Source of the DNA: Sclerotiophoma versabilis
Taxonomy: Eukaryota > Ascomycota > Dothideomycetes > Pleosporales > Didymellaceae
Direction of reading: 5' to 3'
Length of the DNA stretch: 64,000 nt
Assembly: GCA_012274445.1 (NCBI GenBank)
Contig: JAAROD010000058.1
Coordinates: 992,001 to 1,056,000 of the forward strand
The notes under the pieces were generated by a model. It was not told where the DNA came from. It saw only the letters and a list, made by a program, of their open reading frames with translations, and searched no databases. Made by a program: the position numbers and the translations under genes. This document shows, piece by piece, positions 44,456-55,218 of this stretch. How positions within the stretch are numbered: position 1 is the first letter of the stretch; every line of letters starts with the position of its first letter.

Positions 44456-46834
44456 ATGACATACCGCCGCAACGGCAAGTTGCAGGCATGTGAGCCATGC
44501 CGAAAGGGAAAGCTTCGGTGCGACCACATGATGCCACACTGTGGAAGATGTGTGAAGAAAGGCAGGAGCGACAAATGTGTCTATCACCCCGCGCCTTTGA
44601 CGAAATCGAACACACAACGGACCCCACAACCAGATCAGGCTTCAAGCAATACAGCAGACGAGAGGACCTCATATCAACCGCTCTCCGGGACAGGGCGCAC
44701 ATCCGTACCCGCAGCATATCTTACACATCTTGAACGCACGAACCGTTCGAAGAGCTTCCAATCTATCCCCGACTCACTGCAGTCAGAATGCACTCTCACA
44801 GCGTCCACATCGACCCCATTTACGGGGTCACCAGGGCACCAGTCTGAGAGCCGACTGGCCAACCTTTCAACGCAGCGGGTAACAGGTAAGCCTGTCGAGC
44901 CAGCATTTGGTTATCAACTCCGTACAGAAGTACAGGGCCTCGGTTTTGGAGCTTCCTTCATCAGCCACTCTGCCGTTCTCGCTGAAAACGAGTCGAGCAT
45001 TGGCCTTTCTCCGCTGGAGTCGAGTTGCTCGAGGGTGTCACAGGAAGACATCGACAAAGGAGTTTCGGTGCTTGTGCTATTCAAAGACCTATATTCCATA
45101 CAGAAGTACGTTGACAAATGGTTTTCGTTTGCTGGAGGGGTTGTGGTCATCGAGCCTATGGTCAAAATCTATCTCGACGGGCTATGGTCGACGTGGCACA
45201 AGGTTCTTGAATCTTCAAATGCCTCAGATCTGCAAGCGATGTCTTCACAGGTCTGGGAGAACACATCGAAGCCCTTGTCACGGTTGTTGAAGCGAGATAC
45301 GACTCCTCGCGACTTCTGCACAAGCGTGACTGGCACTGATCTGAGGTGGGAAGTGATTGGCATCCTCGTTTCGCTGGTCTCGCTTGTTGCACAGTCTTTG
45401 AAGGGTATGTTGTTAATCTTGTGCAGCATAAAGTCACGACGCTAACAGGGCAATGCAGATGGTGATCCTGTGTTTTGCTCGCACGACGCAGCACCCGTCG
45501 ATCGGGCTGCACTAGCTGTAAGCATGTATAACGCTTCAGAAATGTGTGTCAATTTCTGTGATACTCTCGGCCTGCTAAACGATCTGTACCTTTGGCTTCT
45601 GTACGAGAACTCCATAACATATTGCTCATTACGCTCACGAGGAAGTAAGTATGCAAAGCCATCCATCGAGGCTGCCTGGCTATGACCGCGGTTGACCTTG
45701 CTGATTGATTCAGGCTACGACAACTGGAAGAAGACATCTGCGTTCGCAGCAGCATTACAATGCGCAAATCTTCATCAAGAAATTACGGTCGACGACAACA
45801 CTCCTTTCTTTATCGCTGAACTACGCAAGCGACTTTTCATCTGCGCATACAACAACGACAAGACCTCGGCGGCTTTCGCTGGGCGACCGCCAAAGCTGAC
45901 TCGTCTTTATTGCCGTCTACAAATACCACTCGATCTAACGGATGCTCAGACAATGTCGGAAGGACTTGATTTGCAAGCAGCACTTGCAGAGCTGGATGAT
46001 GAGGGGTGGAATCAAGGAGGTGCAGTACAGCGCAGCACCTTCGCTCGAATCTCAGCTACAAACGCTCTTATCACTGAGGATATTCTGGAGATATCTTTGG
46101 GTAACTTGTCCCAGGAAGAGATCATCCGCCGTGCTGCAGATATTGAAGCGCGGGCACTCAGGTCCTGGGACGACTTACCAGATTTTCTTCGCATCGACAT
46201 CAGTGATCTCTGGAGCTCTCAGCGCTCGCCACTTGAGCTGCTGTTCCTCGTCATCATCCGACTTGCCAGTCTGGATCACCACTTCCTCTTACAACGCACG
46301 TTGAGCAAGAAGGTACACCTAGGGTCGACGTCTCCGAGTGTGAACCTGCTCTCCATCTGTAGCGAGATCTTCAGAATCGTGGTCATGTTGGTTGATAACA
46401 AGGATTACTTCCGAGACTTCCAGATCGATTTTGTCCAGATCTTGTGCATGCACGGTATTCCCGCTGCCGCAGTTCTGGCCGTTGAGCTGCTTCACCAAGA
46501 GCGGGATCCCACATCTAATTCAGCCCAAATATTCCCTCTACATCGCTCTGATACAATACAGAGCCTTTCGGTGTTCGTATCGTGCCTGGGAACAATCAGG
46601 CCAGACGCCAATGGTTACCAGAGCTGCGATCGCGGGAAGACGTTTTTGAAGAAGATTCTTGATCTCATTTTAGGACCTGGTCCAGCTGCACCTAGGAGCG
46701 ATCAAAGTGAACTCGAGGGCGCAGGTGATCCTACACTCGGCACACCTCTATTCGAACCAGGAAATGATGGCGACTTCATGCGCTGGCTCGACGACGTACA
46801 GTGGGATCAGGAAACATGGATCAACTTCACCTGA
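44456..46834 (+). CDS. Zn2Cys6 transcription factor with N-terminal zinc cluster
   Basis: Exons 44456..45404, 45459..45644, 45714..46834 (751 residues, phases consistent). The zinc cluster is at the extreme N-terminus: CEPCRKGKLRC...CGRCVKKGRSDKC (spacing 2-6-6-2-8). A Ser/Thr/Gln-rich linker follows, then a fungal_trans-type region from about residue 190 (VLVLFKDLYSIQKYVDKWFS; LGLLNDLYLWLLYEN; FIAELRKRLFICAYNNDKTS; FAGRPPKLTRLYCRLQIPLD). The protein ends with an acidic/aromatic segment (GDFMRWLDDVQWDQETWINF) that could be an activation domain. This layout is typical of Pezizomycotina pathway regulators, but there is no adjacent pathway cluster and I cannot name the target. Nuclear. Confidence 0.9.
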
Positions 46835-47405
46835 GGCTAAGCATGAGTGCTAGTCACAAAAGATCTGTATCTGCATCAGCGACGGAGCAAAACACAGTAT
46901 TTCTTCTGGGGGTCAACGTGTGTCTGTGTACTGCTTCATCTGCTTCGCTCGTTGTAGATGTGCGAAAGTGGTGGGAGGCTGTCAGATTGAAGATTGCCAG
47001 TTCCTGGTCTCGGTAGGGATTGAACTAAGCGACATGACACAGTCTGTTAAGGGACATCGATGGCACTGCGTCATGTCAGCACAGCACCACCACTTTACGC
47101 CCGGTGCCTGCGGCTCATCTGTCAGCGGCCTGAAATAGTTCACTGCGCCTCAGTCCTCGTTCTCCGATTGGCTCGGATGTTGCCCATCTAACTCTACTAG
47201 GGCAAGCTCAAAGTCAGCCCTGCCAAGTTGGCCCCAGCCTCGATAACACAGCTCGCAAATTGATGTAGTGGTCGGGCAGGATGAGACAGTCTGGATCCTA
47301 GTGTTACGAGGTGTAACCTTAATTATTGAGCGGTTCGCTCTCCGTTCAAATTGATCTATCCGAAATCCTCCCTTCCTACCGTCTTCTGCTTTGCGTTCAG
47401 TACCA
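46835..47405. other. Intergenic, no gene seen
   Basis: 571 bp between the Zn2Cys6 gene and the membrane-protein gene. A minus open frame at 47150-47572 overlaps the signal-peptide exon of the next gene and is rejected. Confidence 0.55.
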
Positions 47406-48542
47406 ATGTCGAGCTCAAGCCTGCGTCTATCAGCTGCCGCCTTCCTGGCCCTGTTCTCTGTTTTTAGTTTCGCACTTGAGGTCAGTCCCGATTCGCCATG
47501 CGCATCGAAGTGCATAGACCGAAATGATGGAAACCCAAGTTGGAGGAACCAGTCACTCACATTCAATGACATGCTTCCTTGCTACAACTGGGAGTATTCA
47601 GGCAACAATTCGACCGCAGCAGCTCTCAAATTCAGTAGTTGTCAGGAATGCCAGATGAAGAGCGGTTGGCGGGTGACGTTTACGGATGACGGTACACAGT
47701 ACACTGAGCAAGATTCTACTTGGTTTCTCTGTAAGTCTCGCTAGGTTTCCAGTACAGTCATGCAGAACCCTTGGCCGAGACTGAGACAGCGGAAGATGAA
47801 TTCTGTATAGCCACTAACGTGCATTGCAGTCAATAACAAGGGTGTAATCGACTGGTGTCTTTTCGGCCGCTTTGCAGATGAGAAAAACAAAAACATCACC
47901 TCCTCCTCAATCTACCAGCGTTGCAGCGACAGCTGTAGTAAAATCCGCTCGTCCATCGACTACAACATCAAAAGTGACCCAGGTGGTTTCGACTTCTGCG
48001 AACATAATACCAGCACAAACTTCACCTCTGACGCGGAATCATGCGCAACATGCTTATACGAGAATGAGGATCTCACAATCTTGGGCAATATCCTCACCAC
48101 GGTGCAAGACATGTGCGAGAAGAAGCCGGGAAAGAACTACACTGTTCCTGCGAATGTTTCGGTGTATGCCACAGAGCGGATTCAGCTTTCCTCCTCGCCC
48201 TCGCCGACGTCATCCACACCACCGTCAAACAACGATTCGAGCTCTGGACTCTCCAAAGGCGCTCTTGCTGGCATTGTTCTCGGAGGGTTGGTTGCAATTA
48301 TAGCGGTGCTCGGCCTCATGCTTGTGCTTCTGAGACGGAGGAAGAATAAAGCCAAGGTCGCTGATGTCGCCAAGAGCGAGGGGAATACGGCGCCGACGAC
48401 GTTGTCTTCGGACTACCGATACAACCTGGCGCCAGTGGCGGATAAGGACCGGTACTCGTATGCGGCAGAGGCACCATCAGACCAAGCGCTGGTCGAAATA
48501 GGTACTGGCCGAGGGCCAAGCGAGCTGCCTGCTGCGAGGTAG
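47406..48542 (+). CDS. Cys-rich single-pass (type I) membrane protein of unknown function
   Basis: Exons 47406..47730 and 47830..48542, 345 residues. It has an N-terminal signal peptide (LRLSAAAFLALFSVFSFA), then an ectodomain of about 200 residues with about 13 Cys arranged in CxxC-like pairs (SPCASKCIDR, SSCQECQMKSGW, RCSDSCSKI, ESCATCLYEN) and several N-glycosylation sites (NQS, NNST, NKNIT, NTST, NYT, NVS). A Ser/Thr/Pro stalk follows, then one transmembrane helix at about 252-275 (GIVLGGLVAIIAVLGLML core), a basic stop-transfer RRRKNK, and a cytosolic tail of about 65 residues. The plan resembles fungal cell-wall or surface sensor-like proteins, but I do not recognise the ectodomain family, so a sensing role is only a guess. 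Confidence 0.8.
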
Positions 48543-48850
48543 TTGGTGTTCTTACCTAACTTGTTAGAGTTGCAGAGGAGCTTTTATCAGTCTTTCTTCT
48601 AATGAGGAAGGCTGGATGTACCCGTTATAATTTGAATGGACGGAAAGACTCGTGGTCTTGAGACTACCTGCGAAGTGGCAACGATCAGTCAGAGCCACCT
48701 TGACTGCTTTGTTTGATTGCTGAACTGGCACGTGTACGATTTAATCTTCAGTTCTAAAAGTGTGTTGTAAATGATGCCTCTCAGACGACACTCAAATGAG
48801 ATATAATGTGTACGCAAATCCCGCAAACTCCAGTACATGCCGCCCCATGT
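48543..48850. other. Short convergent intergenic region
   Basis: 308 bp between the 3' ends of the membrane-protein gene and the PPTase gene; both 3' UTRs presumably. Nothing else seen. Confidence 0.55.
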
Positions 48851-50020
48851 CTATGCCTCTCGCGCAATGCTCATGACATCCTCCTCGATATGCAAGCTTC
48901 TAAACTGCGTGAGTATTTCTGGCAACCCATCCTCTCCACTCTCCCACCTCCTCTCCTTGGCCGCAACGCCAATCATGAAGTTCTCCTCGAAAGCCTGGAT
49001 CTCCACCCGACACTCTTTCATATGTGCGTGCTTGAACCATACTTCCGCGTCGCTGATCCGTTCGCCCCATACCCCATGCGTACTGCACCGTGGCGGCGTC
49101 CCAGGCGTAGGCGCACGAACATGCTTGAACTCCAGCTGCGGGATCCAGTTCGCAAGCAGCGCCTCGCCATCGAGCTTGATGTACGCCTCCTTGTAGCACC
49201 AAAACGTGTAGAAGCGCCTGAGCTTCGCGTCGATCAGGAGGTCGCTTGAGAGGGTGCGCTGCGAGCCATCCGGGAACGTGACGGAAAGTTGCTTCCCTTT
49301 TGCGCAGCACCGATCGTGCCGCCCCAGCATCTCGGGCGTGACTAGCGTCCCGTCGAGCATGGGGAACGCCGACACGTTGTACTTGATGTCGAACATTTCC
49401 TCGTGACTGAAGATGGAGGAGTACATGTCGACCCACGCTTCGAAGCCTTCTACGTCGATCATCTTCCCCTCGTTTCTCTCGTTCACGCATACAATGTCGA
49501 CGCCGAGCTCGGCGTCAAGCTCGTTTGTCTTGCACCCTACGAGCGCCACAAGGCCGGCCTGGTGGGATATGTTAAACTCGCATGGCGCGGGGCCGTGAGT
49601 GGGTGGGGGGAGTAGAGCACAGGGTTTGCCATGTTTGGGGTCGCGTTTGCGGCCGAACGTGATATCTCTCCAAGGAATACCTAGAGTCTTGTGGACGAAC
49701 AGTCTCTTGAGCAGGGCTGACGCCAGGCTCATTTTCGCGTCGGCGACACGGTATTTTCGCAAGACGACATCTCTTTCTTCTTGGCTGATTAGGCTTAATG
49801 CCTCTTTTGCCTGCCGTCACGATTAGTACTGGGGAATGAGCTTGTCTACTCCAACAACTTTTCTGGCTGAGAGTATTCGTCGTGCCCAAGTAGCCAGACG
49901 TGCCGAGTGGGAAGTGGAAGTGCATACCGACTCCGCAATACTATCCCCAGGCCATAACGCCCGTGTATCGAGCAGCCAGCACGTCAGCCCGCGTCTGTTT
50001 CCCAGCTCAGGATCGCCCAT
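48851..50020 (-). CDS. npgA: 4'-phosphopantetheinyl transferase (NpgA/Sfp type)
   Basis: Exons complement(48851..49810, 49859..50020), 373 residues. N-terminus MGDPELGNRRGLTCWLLDTR; the junction gives SARKAKEALSLISQEERDVV LRKY as in NpgA relatives. Sfp-type motifs: P1b-like KPCALLPPP, FNISHQAGLVALVG, then the Mg-binding GVDIVCVNER, and the third motif FWCYKEAYIKLDGEAL with the conserved Trp/Cys-x-x-Lys-Glu pattern. An insert between motifs 2 and 3 (about residues 200-260) contains CCAKGKQ and is longer than in bacterial Sfp. The enzyme transfers phosphopantetheine from CoA to carrier domains of polyketide synthases, NRPSs and aminoadipate reductase, so it serves lysine, siderophore, melanin and toxin pathways genome-wide. 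Cytosolic. Divergent from the Pdx2 gene. Confidence 0.9.
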
Positions 50021-50531
50021 GTTGTTAAATCATGAGAAATTGACAGCACCTACACACCAACACCATGTAGTTCGAATAGTGTTGGAGCTGAGCAGACTTG
50101 GATCGATTGAGCAGATGTGAAAGAAGTAATCAGGCTCACTAACTACGTGATACTGCTCATGCACGCAATTTAAATACATAGAGTTCGGCTGCACTAAGCT
50201 AACTTCACCGATCGGATACTCCGGATACCGGTCTCCGATCTCCGTAGGTGGGTGCCCGAATCATGTGATCGTTGCTCTTTCACCGGTCTCTTCTTGCGAG
50301 AGATGGCATTTAATAAGGCTATTCGCGGCAATGGAGGGGCCGGTTTCTGACGTTTACAGCACCCTTAGCCTCCGGAGGAACGCTCCGATTTGACGGCGAG
50401 CCCCAGAGATTCTGTTATCGATAGAGCGGTGCACTCCACAGTTTCGCCGCATGCTGTAGACTATGACTCGGAGGTTCTCGCCAGACTATTAGTCCTGCAC
50501 CTGCATCTACACCTGGAAGAAGACAAGTAAA
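50021..50531. promoter_or_regulatory. Divergent promoter region of PPTase and Pdx2 genes
   Basis: 511 bp between two divergent start codons. No specific site is recognised; short repeats of ccggtctc-like text near 50227 and 50283 are noted only as a curiosity. Confidence 0.45.
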
Positions 50532-51441
50532 ATGACCGTCACCATCCCAGACTTCACGGTTGGTGTTCTTGCCCTACAGGGTGCCTTTAGCGAGCATGTG
50601 CAGCTTTTGCGACAGGCCGCGGCCGCATTGAAGCAGAAGAAAGGCATCGATGCGAAGTGGGAGTTTATTGAAGTGCGCACACCACAGGAGCTGGCACGGT
50701 GCGAAGGCCTGATCATTCCGGGGGGTGAGAGCACAACCATGAGTCTCGTGGCTGCGAGGAGTGGGATACTGGAGCCATTGAGGGAGTTTGTGAAGTATGT
50801 TCCAGAGTGAGATCGTGTCGTGTGCGCAGTGCTAATTAGACGACAGAGTGCAGAGAAAGCCAACCTGGGGCACATGCGCCGGCCTGATCCTGCTCGCAGA
50901 GAGCGCCAACCGAACGAAGAAAGGCGGGCAAGAGCTCATCGGAGGCCTCGACGTACGAGTAAACAGGAACCACTTCGGCCGCCAGCAGGAAAGCTTTCAA
51001 GCCAACCTCAACCTCCCGTTCCTTGGGGATACTGCGGACAAGGGCGCCGACCAGCCGTACCGATGCGTGTTCATCCGCGCCCCAGTCGTCGAGAAGATAC
51101 TGCCCCATGTAAAGGGCGTGCAGACGGAAGAGGAGGCTCGAGACGAGACGGTTGTTGCGCCAAGTAAGACACCCGCAGACGAGCTGGCGAAGGAGCAAGT
51201 GAACAAGGACGTAGAGGTTATGGCGACGCTGTCAATCAAGAGTCCGGCACTGCAGGAGAACCAAGAGCATGACCATGCTGGAAAGGAGGACATCATTGCA
51301 GTACGGCAGGGCAATGTGTTTGGCTGCAGTTTCCACCCGGAGCTAACAGAGGACCCGCGGATACATGTGTGGTGGTTGGAGGAAGTCTTGAGAGCGGCGG
51401 AGCGAAGGCAGACTTTCGAGCTTGCTGATCGTACGAAGTAG
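50532..51441 (+). CDS. pdx2: Pyridoxal 5'-phosphate synthase glutaminase subunit (Pdx2/Sno/PdxT)
   Basis: Exons 50532..50794 and 50847..51441, 285 residues. Class I glutaminase fold: VGVLALQGAFSEHVQLLRQA at the N-terminus, GLIIPGGESTTMSL (oxyanion region), nucleophile Cys in WGTCAGLILLA, GGLDVRVNRNHFGRQQESF, FIRAPVVEKI, and the His-Glu pair in FGCSFHPELTED. Relative to bacterial PdxT (about 190 residues) it has an insert of about 50 residues between VKGV and DIIAVRQGN, rich in Glu and Lys, as is usual in fungi. It makes ammonia from glutamine for the synthase partner Pdx1/Snz in vitamin B6 production; the partner is not in this window. Active-site residues are intact. Confidence 0.94.
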
Positions 51442-51633
51442 GGAACATGTGGTTATGACAGCGCAGAGCATGAGCGAAGGCGTTCTGAAGACAGGCACTG
51501 ATTCTGTTAGATGTAATGTACCTAGACCGGGCATATGGCGTGCCCTTGCACACAGCCCTCAAATTTCAATATTGACCAGACGACGCCTGACTCCTTCCAT
51601 GCAGTGGTATTCCCTTATCCTTAGTCCTTATTC

Positions 51634-52374
51634 TTAGCGCTCATCGTACTCGTCCGCGTACACCCTGCCGAAGCCACCTCGTCCGGGGTCGTACTCGTTG
51701 CGGTATTCGTCGCGCACCTGGCCTCCAGACTTTCCTCGCCCATACTGCCTGCCTTCGGCGAAGCCCTCGTCCAGATCGGTACGGATGATGCGCTCGTCCA
51801 GTTTTGTGCCGCCAATGTACTTCATGCAGTCTAACGCATCCTGGTGTGTGTAGTATTCGACGAAGCAGAAGCCGCAGGGTGTCTTTTGGAAGCGATCGAG
51901 GCCCATGACGAGGCGCTTGATTTCGCCGCACCTTGGCACTGGTCAGTACATGCATTCAGCAACGTATGTAGCAATGCATCGATACAATAAAGAGCTCAGA
52001 CGTGATTTCGCTTTCACCTCAAGTGCAACATGTGCATCGGAGTGAGCTGGGATTAACGAAGATTGTGTCATCTTTGCAAGGGACTGGCGGACTGCATGTG
52101 AAGAGATTGCTCACGTACTTGGAGAACAGTTCGTGGATCTGCTCTTCTGTTGTGTAAAATGACAGGTTGCCCACGTAGAGGGTTGTCGCATCCTTTAGCT
52201 TGTCCTCGGGATCGGGGCTTGGGCCTCGCTCATCGTCGTCACGGTTCCTTCTGCGCTTCTATTGAGACTCGTTAGCATCTACTGCAGGCAGGTGCAGTAA
52301 CACGGGCGCACCTTTGCCGTGGCATATGAACTTGGCCTGTCCAGGCGCTCGATTGTGCTTCTGGTCGCCGGCAT
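51634..52374 (-). CDS. cbc2: Nuclear cap-binding protein subunit 2 (CBP20)
   Basis: Exons complement(51634..51931, 52119..52258, 52312..52374), 166 residues, introns of 187 and 53 nt. N-terminus MPATRSTIERLDRPSSYATA, KKRRRNRDDDERGP, then an RRM with RNP2 TLYVGNLSFYTTEEQIHELF and RNP1 CGFCFVEYYTHQDALDCMKY. The m7G-stacking Tyr residues (one in RLDRPSSY, one in LYVGNLSFY) and the cap-contacting DLDEGFAEGRQYGRGKSGGQ are present. A Gly/Arg/Asp tail ends in DEYDER. With CBP80 it binds the 5' cap of nuclear transcripts and helps splicing and export. It is divergent from nup82 with 276 bp between starts. Confidence 0.95.
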
Positions 52375-52650
52375 TGTGTTCCGAGACTCGCAGAATGTAT
52401 GAGGCTGAAGTATGCGACTCAAGCGGGCGGTTCGTTGAGAGGTTTGCGAGCACTGTTGGTGTAGTGAAGGTGTTGTGGTCGGGGACGTGGAGAGCTTCAA
52501 GGTAGCTGCACGCCAAGCCTGCACGCGTCGAGCTTCTTTCACGGTAGCCCTCACTGTTGTTTGCGCGCCGCAGCTTCGTTCCCTCACCCTCCCCACTTAC
52601 CAAACCGACCGCTGAACTTGAATAAAAGCGGTTTACGGAAGCTGGTCGAC
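52375..52650. promoter_or_regulatory. Compact bidirectional promoter of CBP20 and Nup82 genes
   Basis: Only 276 bp separate the two divergent start codons, so both core promoters and leaders share it. No TATA box seen. Open frames crossing it are shadows. Confidence 0.55.
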
Positions 52651-55218
52651 ATGCCGAAAGTGCTTAGCTACACGCCAGAATGGCTTTCGCGCCCCAGCCC
52701 TGGCTACCATCTGTTTGCGCCTAAGCAGAGTAACGGAACTGGCGCCGCAGCAAAGAGCAAGGATTGCGGCCCACGGAAGACAATTGCGACAAGAGGCTCG
52801 GAGATATTCGTGGCCGTCGGACACGAGATCAGATGGGCAGACTTGGTCAACCTGAAGGAAGGCGTCTCACCTGCATACCGCACCCTCAGAGTGTCAATAC
52901 CACTCCCTATTACACGGCTCGTTATATCTCCTGGTGGCGATTACCTGGCAGTCTCTACCTCGCACACGGTACACATCGTAGTCCTTCCCGACTCCTCGCT
53001 CCTCGAATCTGGCAACGACGAAAGTCCTATCAAACCGAAGACCTTCCAAGTCGGCCCTACTGCACACGTTCTTGAAGAGTCGCCGGTTGCAACAATACTT
53101 TGGCACCCTCTTGGCTACCATGGGCGATGTCTGGTCACCATTACAAAGGCTGGAGTGGTGCGACTCTGGGAAGTCAACCGTGCAGACAGGTCGACATTCA
53201 GCGAACCCACCCTCTCGATCGACCTCGTCAAGTTGATCAACGCACAAAAAGACCAAGATGACCTTGGGGCCTCGATCTACGGAGCTTCTAAGGGTTTCTC
53301 TCCGGATTCAGTGGAGCTGGAGGTCGCGTCTGCTTGCTTCGGAGATTTCCCTGAGCAAGAAGGTGTGCACGGTTGGGCGCCAATGACGTTGTGGATTGCT
53401 ACTGTCATTGGAAACGTGTATGCACTGTGTCCTGTTCTTCCGAGCCGGTGGCAATTGATCGAAACCCCTGGCGCATTTACCTTCCTCCAAACATTGGCCT
53501 CTTCCATCAACATCAACTACACTGAGCTCTCAGAAGACGATGATGCGCCAAAGGAGGACGTCAAGACCTCTGAGAAGCAGCTTTCGTGGCTTTCGGATAT
53601 TCTGTATGAGGAGCCATTCATCGAGGCACTGCCAAATGGTGATTCTGTGAAGGTCTTCAACCGTCCGTCAAGCACACCAGCAGTTCCGCTTCTGCAGGGT
53701 CCATTCGCAATCACACCTCAAGTTGAAGATTTCGAGCTGAGTGACATGATCGTTTACTCCCTTAAGACCTTCTCAGATGGCTCAGAAGAAGAAGCCGCTG
53801 AAGGTCTGCCAGCAGCTGTTGTTTGCTTACTGACCGACACATGTAAGGTGCATGTTTGCATTGACTTGGAGGGAATTGTTGGGCGATGGCTTCCATCTGC
53901 AGAGGTGCGTCTTGAAATAAAAGGCATCACCATAGTTACTAACGCTTTCCAGGACGATTTTGAGGTTACACAAACCGAGCACGACCTAATCATCGCGGAG
54001 ACCATCACTCTAAAGGGAAGCGGCGAGTCAACATACAACCAGACAATCACACAGGACGTACACACGGACTTCTCGTTCTTTGTCTCGACTGCCAGTGGAG
54101 TCACATACATTTCTATGGAGCCCTGGATACGGAAGCTTGAGAATGAGCTTTCCGAGCCACAAGCAGAGGGAGCCGATTTTCGCCTGCAGCGACTTCTTGC
54201 ATCAGCTAGCAGCCAAGTCACACAGTACTTAGAGCGCCGACCGATAAGCAACACTGCTGGACAAGAAGTTACTTCAGCTGTCGTTGTCGAGGATGGCAAC
54301 GTTGGTTACATGCTTCTGACTACGGTCAATGACGAGCCTCAGGCTGCCCTTCTTGACGCTCCCGAGGTTGGTATTCCTACGGAGGAGGAGCTCGCCGAGT
54401 ACTTGGAGGCAGCTGTACCTCAAAAAGAAGTGCGCGAAGCGTGGCGGGCGCCTAAGGAACTCTATGAGCAATTCAACCTCCTCAGCTCAATCAACATCCC
54501 TGCACGACACAAAGCCTCTCTGAAGGACGAGGTCAGGCTCTCACCTGCCAACCTTGAACTGCTGATGGACGTTCACCGAGTGCTGTCTACACAGACCGAG
54601 AAGCTTCAAAAAGCCGTTGCTGATCTATTCAATCGCGCCACACGCCTCCAAGACGAGTTCAGAGACCAAGTCTATAGGACAGCCGAGGTTATTCCAAAGA
54701 TCGATGCCGTCATTGGAAACGACGAGGAGCCTTCGGACAACGGATCAATATATGGAACCGCCCAGATCGACGACCGTTTGAAACAGGTCAGGAAGAGGCA
54801 GGATGCAATCAACGCACGTTACGAGAGCCTTCGCCGGAAAATGAACAGCATTGGTTCGACCGAGCTTAGCGAGAAGGAGGCCAGCTATATTGAGGAGCTA
54901 CAGACGATGGACAGTTCCGTGGACAAGTCGAACAGGACACTCACCGATGATGTAGATGGAAGCGAGGCCCCAGCCTGGCAGCGCCTTAACAAACTGAAAG
55001 AGCTCCACAAGACGCTGGCGAAACAAGTGGAAGAGTCACAAAAGGAGGCACAGGAAGAACAAGCGCGTGCGGCGAGTGTGAAGATACCATCTTATTCACG
55101 CAGGCAGGAGAACGAGTATGTTCAAGAGTTATTGCAGCGCAACACCGCGCTTGTAGATGCGGCAACCACTCGCCTGAGAAGTCTGGGCATCGCGATACCT
55201 ACAGAATCTGCGAACTAG
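52651..55218 (+). CDS. nup82: Nucleoporin Nup82 (Nup88 family)
   Basis: Intronless, 855 residues. It starts at 52651 with MPKVLSYTPEWLSRPSPGYH; the open frame extends upstream to 52561 but the conserved part begins here. An N-terminal beta-propeller of about 500 residues follows (EIFVAVGHEIRWADLVNLKE, TRLVISPGGDYLAVSTSHTV, VATILWHPLGYHGRCLVTIT, VVRLWEVNRADRSTF, TLWIATVIGNVYALCPVLPS). From about 630 to the end is a coiled-coil domain (LELLMDVHRVLSTQTEKLQK, DDRLKQVRKRQDAINARYES, LNKLKELHKTLAKQVEESQK). This is the layout of Nup82/Nup88, on the cytoplasmic face of the pore with Nup159 and Nsp1, acting in mRNA export. No catalytic motif expected. Confidence 0.88.
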   Translation: MPKVLSYTPEWLSRPSPGYHLFAPKQSNGTGAAAKSKDCGPRKTIATRGSEIFVAVGHEIRWADLVNLKEGVSPAYRTLRVSIPLPITRLVISPGGDYLAVSTSHTVHIVVLPDSSLLESGNDESPIKPKTFQVGPTAHVLEESPVATILWHPLGYHGRCLVTITKAGVVRLWEVNRADRSTFSEPTLSIDLVKLINAQKDQDDLGASIYGASKGFSPDSVELEVASACFGDFPEQEGVHGWAPMTLWIATVIGNVYALCPVLPSRWQLIETPGAFTFLQTLASSININYTELSEDDDAPKEDVKTSEKQLSWLSDILYEEPFIEALPNGDSVKVFNRPSSTPAVPLLQGPFAITPQVEDFELSDMIVYSLKTFSDGSEEEAAEGLPAAVVCLLTDTCKVHVCIDLEGIVGRWLPSAEVRLEIKGITIVTNAFQDDFEVTQTEHDLIIAETITLKGSGESTYNQTITQDVHTDFSFFVSTASGVTYISMEPWIRKLENELSEPQAEGADFRLQRLLASASSQVTQYLERRPISNTAGQEVTSAVVVEDGNVGYMLLTTVNDEPQAALLDAPEVGIPTEEELAEYLEAAVPQKEVREAWRAPKELYEQFNLLSSINIPARHKASLKDEVRLSPANLELLMDVHRVLSTQTEKLQKAVADLFNRATRLQDEFRDQVYRTAEVIPKIDAVIGNDEEPSDNGSIYGTAQIDDRLKQVRKRQDAINARYESLRRKMNSIGSTELSEKEASYIEELQTMDSSVDKSNRTLTDDVDGSEAPAWQRLNKLKELHKTLAKQVEESQKEAQEEQARAASVKIPSYSRRQENEYVQELLQRNTALVDAATTRLRSLGIAIPTESAN

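Noticed and set aside
34625..51441. A melanin/secondary-metabolite cluster made of the Ayg1-like, DLH, Zn2Cys6 and PPTase genes
   Set aside because: No polyketide synthase or NRPS backbone, no tailoring enzymes, and the genes are separated by housekeeping genes such as prp6.
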